64,000 bases of DNA from Steinernema hermaphroditum (lineage: Eukaryota > Nematoda > Chromadorea > Rhabditida > Steinernematidae). The DNA lies in contig CM059623.1 in assembly GCA_030435675.1 (NCBI GenBank), positions 4,552,012 to 4,616,011 on the forward strand. Direction: 5' to 3'. The stretch's first letter is position 1. Every line of letters begins with the position of its first letter. The notes under the pieces are model-generated. The model was not told the origin of the DNA, searched no databases, and saw nothing but the letters and a program-made list of their open reading frames with translations. The position numbers and the translations under genes are program-made. This document shows, piece by piece, positions 55,901 through 64,000 of this stretch.

Positions 55901-58343
55901 GATACGGTAGTAGAAGCGGGCTGAAGTTTTAAGTATAGAGGCAAAAGACGACCTCCAAAGCGTGGAAGCAGCAGAAGCGGGCTGACCTTTAAATACAGAG
56001 TCAAGAGCAGCAAAGATAAGATACAGAGCATGGAGTACAAGGAAACATTTGTTGATTGAGAGATAAATAGGTTGAGTTCGGGGGGCCCTACGACTACTCA
56101 CATATGGTGATAGAGCCTGATTCTCCAGAGAGTCTTTCTGATCACAGCATGGCCTTTCTTGCCTTGAAGGTCGAACACGAAAGCTTATCAAATAAATTAG
56201 GCAATATTAGGCCAGAATTAGGCCAGAAAATCAATATTTTAGCACGAGTCTTTTGGGTTGGAGTCTTTCTGGAACCAGTCACGAATCTTGCAGATCTGGC
56301 CATTTCTGTAGACATTCGAAATAAGGCGTTGTTCATAGAGAAACACTTTGAAATGTGTCACTGTGTCGCTGACAAAGTCTGAACAAACGGCGCTGACATG
56401 GGCTGAGGTGGGTAAGCCGTTTAGACACTTGAACCTGTGCCCATATACGGTCATCTGTACCCCCCTTTACCGATAGGAATGTCTCTTTTCAGCGGGGAAA
56501 CAAGTGGGCGACGACGATCTCGAAGAGATGATCGAATCGGGGAATCCGGGCGTCTTCACGCAAGGCATCATCACGGACACGCAGCAGGCGAAGCAGACGC
56601 TGGCGGACATCGAGGCGCGCCACAACGACATCATGAAGCTCGAGTCGAGCATCCGCGAGCTCCACGACATGTTCATGGACATGGCCATGCTCGTCGAATC
56701 TCAGGTGGGCTACTGTAGCTCGGACGGCGTCTTGATTCTCCTCTTCTAGGGTGAAATGGTCGACCGGATCGAGTACAACGTGGAGCACGCGAAGGAATTC
56801 GTGGATCGCGCCGTGGCGGACACGAAGAAGGCCGTACAGTACCAGAGCAAGGCGCGAAGGGTGAGTCATGTGCCGTAACCCCACTCGCTTCTCGCACCGT
56901 CCTCGTCCTCGTGTCCTCGTGGCGCACGCCTCTTCTCCGCCGGCTTCCGTCCGACGATCGACGTTGTGTGTTTCTGTTTTAGAAGAAGATCTGTTGCATT
57001 GTCTTCTTGGTCGTGGTGGTCGTCCTCATCATCGTCGGCATCGTCATCTGGGTGACCGTCACCCAGGGCCACTCCTCCTCGCCGTCGCACTCCCAGCCCT
57101 CGAGGAGTCTTCTTCTGCCCACCGACGAACAGCAGCGGGTGCCGCAGGAAGAGGCGCGGCGCCTTCCGGCCGCCGCCTCCCAACGCTGACACTCTCGCCA
57201 TACCTCTTTTGTACATATGTGACCGTAGTGGAGTCCTCTAGGGCCGCTTTCACTTTGCCATCGAAGCTGTGATATCATTGTTGCTCCAAAATGCTAGCCT
57301 TCTTTCAAGAGATTATGTTGAGTTTTATAGTTTTATAAAAAGTGCAATTCTGAGTAGAATAGCTCAGGCCTAAAACTACCGTATACTGTAAGATCTGCAG
57401 AAGTTTAAAAGTTGCGAAATTTGGTGAAATTACTCTTTGAGATTTGAGTTTACTGCACCCCTTGGTTTCTCTGCCTTCTCTGCCGCTGACCGGTCGCACT
57501 GATGCCCGTAGACAGTCTCGTCTGCATGGGGTGGCGGCGGAGAGGCGGTGAGGTCAGCTTTGCGCAGAGGCGATAACGTGACCAATGAAGCGGTGGTTAA
57601 TAATCTCGAAAAAGCAATGAGATCCATTATTGAGACCATTGTTTACTGTAGCTAGGTCCCACACACATACACAACAGCATGTCTTAGATATATCGTAAAT
57701 CTATTGTGAAAGTATGGACCGTGGTGGCGCACACGTAGCTCTAGCACCGAACAGTGCTAATGAACGCCGCTCCTTTCAGAAGAAGATCATGATCCTGATC
57801 TGCCTGACCATCCTGGCGATCGTCGTCGGCCTCATGATCATGACGTTCATTCCGAACCCCTTCTAGCAGCGCTGCATAGGCCCGACCGTATCATTTCCGT
57901 TCACTGCTGTGGAGGCCCCGGTCCTCCTGTATATTCCTTGTTGTTATTCCTTAGATTCAGGTCACTGGTAGCCATGCCCCCCTATCCAACTCTAGAATGC
58001 CCTTCATTCCACAGCGAAAGCAATACGACTGTTTGTTTTTCTCTCACTTACGATCTCTTCTCTTCTTCTTCCTCTCCCGCTTCGTCTCTCCGCTTCTGCC
58101 TCTTTCCGCCCCCGACCTATCCACCCCGTCTTCCTGAACTCTCCTTCCACTAAACATCGTAGAGGCGAAAATAAATAATATACATGTTCTATGTGTGTGG
58201 TCCCGTCCGGAGTGAACTAACCACCTTTCAGCCGCTCACGTTCGTTCTCTTTTTAGAAAAAGATTTGCATTCTCATTTTTGTCTCCGTTCTCATCGTCCT
58301 GCTGCTCCTCTTCCTCATCCTCTACGTCAAGATCGTCATCTAG
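52919..58343 (+). CDS. unc-64: Syntaxin-1 (UNC-64 type) with three alternative anchor exons
   Basis: Common exons 52,919-52,948, 55,344-55,527, 55,572-55,646, 55,701-55,883, 56,493-56,704 and 56,750-56,860 encode 265 residues: MRDRLAALQ, the Habc domain ([58 protein letters not shown]) and the SNARE helix ([44 protein letters not shown]). Three terminal exons each begin with KKI and code a membrane anchor: 7a 56,983-57,189 (anchor plus about 40 hydrophilic residues), 7b 57,780-57,866 and 7c 58,257-58,343 (28 residues each). All splice in the same phase. Syntaxin-1 is the plasma-membrane t-SNARE of neurotransmitter release. Intron 1 is 2.4 kb. Confidence 0.95.
52949..55343. other. Syntaxin intron 1
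   Basis: About 2.4 kb with no supported gene, mostly AT-rich. It is much longer than other introns here and may hold transcriptional control elements, but nothing specific is seen. Confidence 0.5.
57466..57605 (+). pseudogene. U4 snRNA remnant with internal deletion
   Basis: The upstream block (57,466-57,555) and first 35 or so bases of U4 (from 57,556, AGCTTTGCGCAGAGGCGATA...CCAATGA) are present, then the text jumps to AGCGGTGGTTAATAATC, the 3' flank. The core RNA, Sm site and hairpin are missing. It lies in the syntaxin gene between terminal exons 7a and 7b. Confidence 0.85.
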
Positions 58344-58560
58344 CAGCGGCCGGAACGACTCCAAGCTTCTTGCCATAATAAGCCTTTGCCAAAGCGTAAC
58401 ATAAGCCTTTTATTCTTTCAACGCCGATTCGCTTTTCTTCGCCTTTCAACGAGAATACGAGTGGTGCACGTCGAGAAGAAGTGATATTATGTGATACAAC
58501 CAGATACCATATGTGTATAGATACAGAGATTTATAAAGAGAAGTAAAAGAAAAAGATTCT

Positions 58561-58632
58561 GATCTCGGGCGGGCTCGAACCGCCGGCCTTCTGTGTGTTA
58601 GACAGATGTGATAACCACTACACCACGAGATC
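58561..58632 (-). tRNA. tRNA-Val (AAC anticodon)
   Basis: On the minus strand the 72 bases fold as a cloverleaf: acceptor GATCTCG/CGAGATC, a D-arm with AGTGGTTATC, anticodon stem TCTGT/ACAGA with loop CTAACAC (anticodon AAC) and T-arm GGCGG/CCGCC with TTCGAGC. No intron. It lies about 220 bases after syntaxin exon 7c, opposite strand. Confidence 0.93.
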
Positions 58633-59659
58633 GTCATGATGGAGACGGATGCAGTAGTAGCAAAGTTGATCGAGGGAAAAACGGTAAGCGATTGACGAAA
58701 GAGAAAAATACTATCACAAATGGATCGAATTTCGATAGTATATTATCTCTGAAGAAGTTCAGAAATATCTTCAAGAACATTAACGGGTTGGAAGTGAGAG
58801 GCAATCACAACCAAATGGTGAATCGTCTTCATATTTGAGAAGTTATTGGCGTTAGATTACCGCCATACATTTCGCAGCAGTCGGTCTCGGTCGTCATCGT
58901 TGGTGGCGCAAGGATTGCCCCGTTCCAATCTGTCGTGGCCGGTGTGAACCTTAAGCACATCTCGCCTCACAAGCTGAAAATTAACTCCAACTGCAAAGTC
59001 TCTAATGGATTGATTGATCTTATTCACCGCTTCGAGCACAGCTGCCTTCAACTCCAGCGTCGTGCCCTGAAGGATGAGAAGCAGCGACTACGTTTCTTCG
59101 CTGCGCTTTATGAAATATCTTGCATAGCGAATGCCATTGAGTAAAGTGAAAGTGTTATAACAAAACTTGATAATCGTTTGAAATCCATAAATCTGAAAAC
59201 AATCCATATTTGAGAACGGCTATTTTTGATAAAGGAATCGATAACTCTCCAATCAGTGCCTTTTCCCCGTAATGCTGAATGGATCGGAGGCCTGGTTACT
59301 TACGAAGTCAGCCGAATGAAAATGAAATTTTCGATCGCTGAATGACGAACGGAATGGTCGAACTCTGGCTACTATACAGGAAGACGAATGAGTTCCGATG
59401 AGTCACCAAGGCCAAAAACGTCACCGAAGCCGTAAATAGGAGGAAATTTAGTTTCGAATGGAAGACAACGGAAACACCAAAAAATGGACTGAATGGCGCC
59501 CTTCCGTTAACTGATCTATTGGGTGATCCCAAGGATTCCAGATAGAGTGATCAATTCACAAATAAACTGGGCAATAGAAGATGATAACGCCTAGAAAAAT
59601 AAGAATCAAGGCAACATTGCTTAAAATACGAGGTGTGAGCACGTGTAATATGCTAAATA
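58633..59659. other. Intergenic with a possible transposase remnant
   Basis: A minus-strand frame at about 58,857-59,060 (LELKAAVLEAVNKINQSIRD, then RLLRNVWR) has the look of the C-terminal helix of IS630/Tc1-type transposases. The evidence is one short stretch, so this is weak. Nothing else is recognised. Confidence 0.3.
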
Positions 59660-60575
59660 TTGGGTTGATGCATAATAAATGAGCCTTTTTGAAAGTAGAT
59701 ATTTATTACCAAAAAGGCACACAACCTAATCAAGGTATTCGCCGTTAGCATCAACAACTTCGGCCCACTTCGGGGACAAGAGCCGGATCTCTGGTTCATA
59801 GAACACAAGGGGTTTGGGGTCGAAAAATGTTTTGGTCCAATTTTCGACCTTTTTACCTTATTCTAAGTGATTTCCTTCGATATCGTCGCTTATTGATTAG
59901 CACTTATGACAGTAAGATAGAGCTATGAGTGTGCTATATGAATGTGCAAAGCACAGTCTATCAGCTCAAAACGAAGAGCCAATTTGGAGGTCAGCTTGAA
60001 AATATGAGATGTCGGGCAGTGGTACTTTTCGGGAATCTAAGGGTCATTTTTTCCACTTGTGGCCTTTGTTTCATTAAAGTTGAAATGAGCTCGTGGAGTC
60101 AGTATGTGGGCATGGTAGCTGTGAGTGATAGCTACCTAATGCATACCTTTGTTGCCTGTTATAATACTCAACCAATTGGAAACGTTGGAGTTAACAGAAC
60201 ATGGTGATCCGAGAAGGCCATATTTTTTAGACTGCGTCACTTTCTGATATATGACGAACACATCGATAGGTGCGTTCAGTAGGTTAGACCCAAGGATGTA
60301 CGTGATTAAAAGCAGTCAGCGTCCATAACACAATTAATACCATAGGAAGCCCGCACATGACTTAGCATTTCGCCATCTCGAGGTGCCAAAAAATGACCGT
60401 CAAGATAGAGTAGACCTGCAACAGCAAGAGGAATGCAGTGGACAAGCGGCGAATCATAATGTGGAGTGAGAGTTCGCTGTACTAAACAACGCGCCTATCA
60501 ATTATGCCCTATGGGTACACATGGCGAAATTAAAGGATGTTTACCAAATGGCTCATTTTCAATGCATCAACCCAA
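59660..60575 (-). mobile_element. Internally deleted mariner-like element, 916 bp
   Basis: Inverted ends TTGGGTTGATGCAT, continuing with AATGAGCC a few bases on, face each other at 59,660 and 60,575, and TA flanks both (59,658-59,659 and 60,576-60,577). The minus strand retains the last residues of a mariner transposase (IRLLSPKWAEVVDANGEYLD, stop at 59,726). The catalytic centre is not found, so the element is non-autonomous. Confidence 0.85.
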
Positions 60576-60577
60576 TA

Positions 60578-61805
60578 GCAACGCAAGAAAATCGTGCTCA
60601 GTTGGCATCTGGTTGAAAGACTCAATGTTATTCTCGGTTGTTGTATGTCAGCAAATGCTTGAGTCAATTAGGGTCTTACCCAGCGCGCAGAGTTCGTTGA
60701 AAACGCTGCAGAAACGCCTTGTTCTATCAAAAGTATAACTGCTCTTATTTCGTCGATGAAGATGACGATTCTGTCAGGCAGTTTTTGAGTTTTAGTGCAC
60801 AACTTCGGCCAATTCCTCATCCATGAATTATTCAAGGTTGTGAGTCGAGAAATGTTTCTGCTCTTTTTTTTAGTGGATGAGCTATGTCAGTTTGCAAGAT
60901 TGTGTACCGTTGGAACGTCTTCCTTTTTTCACTAAAGCAGTGATTGTTGTGTTCCGTTTTCAGTGCTACCGTAGTTCATCTGCCACACAGCCTGCCTGCC
61001 AAGGGGTTCCCCCCTTCCAGCACTCATCGATCAGAAGTTGTCAAAGTGCAAACAAAGACTAACCCGAGCCTCTTTCACAACTTCGAACATTGAGGCACCT
61101 TTGACTCCTGACTCTTTCCGGGGACCTGAACGCGGAGAAAGGAGGCAGGCGCGCGAAGAAGCGCTTGTTTGCTCAAGGCGCGCGGCGCCGTTTGGCGACG
61201 ACTTTTTTCGCGCACCGGGAACCGGGTCCTCCTTCTTCTTCCGGCCGCCGTCCCACGCCTGTGTCACCGCGTCTGATCCGGGCCACAGAGCGGACTTGTT
61301 CCCGGTGGCGGGGTGACTCCACTTTCGTGCCGCTTTGCAGCTCTATATGCGGTTCGGAGACGATTTCTGTCTTTGCACCCAAAATTATTTACATTTGGGC
61401 TGATTTCGTAAATAACTGAGCTTCCCAGCCACTTCCCCTGTAAGGGTCGTTTTTATACTATTGCCGTTTCGCTTCAGCCACAGGACCTCTGTATATCCTA
61501 TCCATTTTTGTCTTGTGATGAATTAAGCTGAATTTTTTATTTTTTATTTCTCTTGCAAATTACAGAGTTAAAAATTTAAAGTGTTTTTGCTTTTTAACAC
61601 TCTCAAGTTCTGAAATTTTAACGACTTTTTAACGGCTCTCATCGGTTTACTGGCTCCTTTTCTCCTACTTCTCTGGGACTGACCAGTCGTACCGACACCT
61701 TGACAAATAAATGTATGTCTGTCATTTGAGCCAGGAGGAGTCTAAAAGCATTCATTGTCGAAATTATTGTACGCATCGGTCGGTCGACGTGTATGCAGAT
61801 CATGG
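60578..61805. other. Intergenic, nothing certain
   Basis: No supported gene. Bases about 61,080-61,320 are GC-rich with open frames on both strands that look like chance. Confidence 0.45.
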
Positions 61806-61896
61806 ATTTCTCTGTCTTCTCTGCCTCCGACCGGTCGCACCGACGCTCGTAGACAGTCTCATCTGCATGAGGTGGCGGTGGAAAGGCGGTGAGGTC
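61806..61896 (+). promoter_or_regulatory. Conserved U4 upstream block
   Basis: Same block as at 34,560 with small changes: GACCGGTCGCACCGACGCTCG, GTAGACAGTCTCATCTGCAT, GGAAAGGCGGTGAGGTC ending at the RNA start. Confidence 0.6.
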
Positions 61897-62037
61897 AGCT
61901 TTGCGCAGAGGCGATAACGTGACCAATGAGGCTCAGCCGAGGTGCGTTTATTGCTGGTTGAAAACTTTCACCCAATTGCCCGCCACAGACTCTGAAACAC
62001 GAGTTCTGTAGGCAATTTTTGGAAACCCCAAGGGGTT
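61897..62037 (+). ncRNA. U4 snRNA gene
   Basis: Full-length copy; identical to the 47,829 gene by eye up to the terminal hairpin, which reads AACCCCAAGGGGTT with one changed base in the loop. Sm site AATTTTTGG intact. Confidence 0.9.
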
Positions 62038-62412
62038 AATAATCTGAACAAATATATTAATTTCCACTTCCAATTCCACAGCATGAATGAAATGATCATA
62101 TCAAAAAGGTTGTGTTGTTAAATCTTCACCTTATGGGCGTAACCTCCCAAAATATTGACCATGAATGCTAACAATCCACAAGTGATAAAACTTCAAAAGC
62201 GAGAGCATTCTCTTTACCCGGGTCTTGAAAGCTATCTGTTTACAAGCAGACGTCTGTTTTCGGTCGTCTGAAAACCTTCTGTCTAAGAGCGAAGAAGAAG
62301 GAGTGAGTCACCGTCCTCGCGACATTCCTTTTCTCAGAGAAGAACGCCACTTCTGCTTTCATTTCCCACTTTCAGTATGTTCCTGGCCGATCCAACTTTC
62401 TAGTCTCTGAAA

Positions 62413-64000
62413 ATGATGACCGAAGTGGATGTGAGTGAAGTGCAGATCGACCCCAACAGGTCCGTGGCCTCCTACACGAAGCACCATCGGAGGCACTCTT
62501 CTCTGTGGATCCCATCGGCTAGGTAGGCTACAGCTCGATCCGAGCCCTGATGCCACCAGCTTCAGGCCTGTGCTCTCGAATCCTACGCCTGTGATCAAGG
62601 AGACAACGAAATCGCTCCTCGAAAGATTCAGATCATGGGTCCCGAGACGATTTCGTCGGTCCGAGGAGTCTAAGACGGGAACGCGGGTCATCGTGCCTAA
62701 CCACATGTACGAGATGCCGAGGTACAAGAACCCGAACAGGAGGAAATTCCGAACAAACAAGATTTCGACCACGAAGTACAACGCCTTCACCTTTATTCCC
62801 AAGAATCTCTTCGAACAGGTTCGGTAGCTACCGTAGTCTCTGCTCTGACCTGCGTTCAGTTCCACCGGGCTGCGAATATTTATTTTATATCGATCGTAAT
62901 CCTCAACATGATTATCCAGGCCTTTGGAAGGTACATTTCACTGATCCCTGTAATCTTCGTCCTTACCGTAACCGCTGCCAAGGACGCCTATGAGGTTTGT
63001 CCTGGCGCGAGGATTCACCCGTGTAAAATGGGCTTTTAGGACTATCGGAGGTTCCGTTCCGATCGTAAGATCAATCACGCTACTTGTCGAGTTTGGGATA
63101 AGTGAGTGGAGTAGTTCTTTACGGAGATCAAAGGACCTTTTAGTGAAACCGAAAGATACCGTAAGATGGAGTGGAAGAACGTCCTCGTGGGAGACTTTGT
63201 GCATCTCTCCAGCAACGAGATCATCCCGGCCGACATTCTTCTCATTCGGTCCTCCGACCCTACGGGGATCTGCTACGTGGAGACGTCCAATCTGGACGGA
63301 GAAACGAGTCTCAAGCAGAGAGAGGTCATCCAGAGCATGGCCGACTACCACGCGGCGGCTGCGGCGAAAAGTGAGTTCTCTAAACGATTTGCTTAAAAAT
63401 TAGTTTTAAAGAAAAACGCGGAAAGAAAAAGGATACGTGAAGGGAGGTCAGACCTAGACTTGAACCATGATAGTCTAGACAGACTCTTCACTCTGTATCA
63501 TTTGTGTATTATTGATTCCAACACGTTCTTATCTTTGTAGAATCTCGTGAAATCCCCCGTTTCAAATGAAGAAATATTTTCTTTAAGGCCACAAACGAAC
63601 TCTGTCGACGATGTCCACAAAAGAGATCCCATTTTCTCCGCGAGAGTTTCGATCGAAAATCGAAGTCGAACTGCCGAACAACCAGATCCACCAGTTCAGC
63701 GGCTACGTCATCCACGAAGACGGAGCCAAAGAGGCTTGTTCCAAGAATAACGTCTTGCTGAGAGGCTGCGAAGTGAGAAACACCGACTTCGTCGAGGGGA
63801 TCGTCATCTACGCAGGTAACGTGGGCCTCTAGAAGGGTCTTTGTTAGGTTCAGTGCTCAGGCTACGATACGAAGGCAATGCTGAACAACAGTGGGCCGCG
63901 CTATAAGCGAAGTGCCCTCGAGAAGCGCGTCAACAAGGACATCCTCTGGTGTGTCGTCACCCTCCTTCTTCTCTGTGCCATTGGCGCCATCGTCAACTCG
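62413..64000 (+). CDS. tat-3: P4-ATPase phospholipid flippase, class V (ATP10/TAT-3 type), 5' part
   Basis: Seven exons are visible (62,413-62,522; 62,632-62,818; 62,860-62,994; 63,040-63,101; 63,144-63,370; 63,588-63,815; 63,861 onward), in frame to the right edge. After a His/Arg-rich N terminus come [40 protein letters not shown], the A-domain with [19 protein letters not shown] and [15 protein letters not shown] (the DGET actuator motif), [17 protein letters not shown] sequence ([20 protein letters not shown]), [15 protein letters not shown] and the start of the next membrane segment. Class V flippases move phospholipid from the exoplasmic to the cytosolic leaflet. The catalytic DKTGT and the rest lie beyond the window. 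Confidence 0.9.

Noticed and set aside
1..64000. CRISPR array, bacterial operon or prophage content
   Set aside because: No regularly spaced repeats or bacterial genes; spliceosomal introns throughout show a eukaryotic nuclear genome.

Overview
The window is eukaryotic and reads as a free-living type nematode, probably a rhabditid outside Caenorhabditis. The main reasons are introns mostly of 40-50 bases with GT...TTTCAG ends, a serpentine chemoreceptor, paired MATH/BTB genes, a three-way alternative 3' end on syntaxin-1, and U4 snRNA genes with a shared upstream block. Species assignment is inference. All protein names come from recognising motifs by eye; no search was run.

Bases 1 to about 17,820 are a mosaic segmental duplication. 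Unit 1 (1-9,676) holds two gag-type zinc-knuckle genes, a RecQ5-like helicase (minus), a small secreted cysteine peptide and the GPI-GlcNAc transferase PIG-A. A 1.15-kb piece of it (5,758-6,906) is repeated directly behind it (9,681-10,829). After about 1 kb of other repeats, unit 2 (11,864-17,821) repeats unit 1 with two large deletions and one 0.5-kb insertion. PIG-A is therefore present twice with no difference I could find. Unit 2 continues into glucosidase I (MOGS), about 170 bases behind PIG-A and probably in one operon with it; unit 1 breaks off 6 bases into the MOGS coding start.

From 17.8 to 42.4 kb the window is gene-dense: MOGS, two unrecognised minus-strand genes, TAF1, snurportin-1, a PIG-Y-like gene, a UBE2G/UBC-7 ubiquitin-conjugating enzyme, a four-pass membrane protein whose first intron carries an inverted pair of U4 snRNA genes, a very short secreted matrix metalloprotease, a MITD1-like gene without its MIT domain, a chemoreceptor and a SKP1-like gene. 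A foldback element lies at 32.4-33.3 kb.

From 42.4 to 64 kb it is sparser: a head-to-head MATH/BTB pair, long non-coding stretches with more U4 copies, syntaxin-1 (unc-64 type) with three alternative membrane-anchor exons, a tRNA-Val, a deleted mariner with TA target duplications, and the 5' half of a class V P4-ATPase (ATP10/TAT-3 type) running off the right edge.

Two functional themes recur. GPI/N-glycan assembly in the ER is represented by PIG-A (twice), a PIG-Y-like protein and MOGS. snRNP biology is represented by at least four near-complete U4 genes, a truncated copy, a deleted copy and the snRNP import adaptor snurportin. Whether either grouping is more than chance cannot be told from the window.
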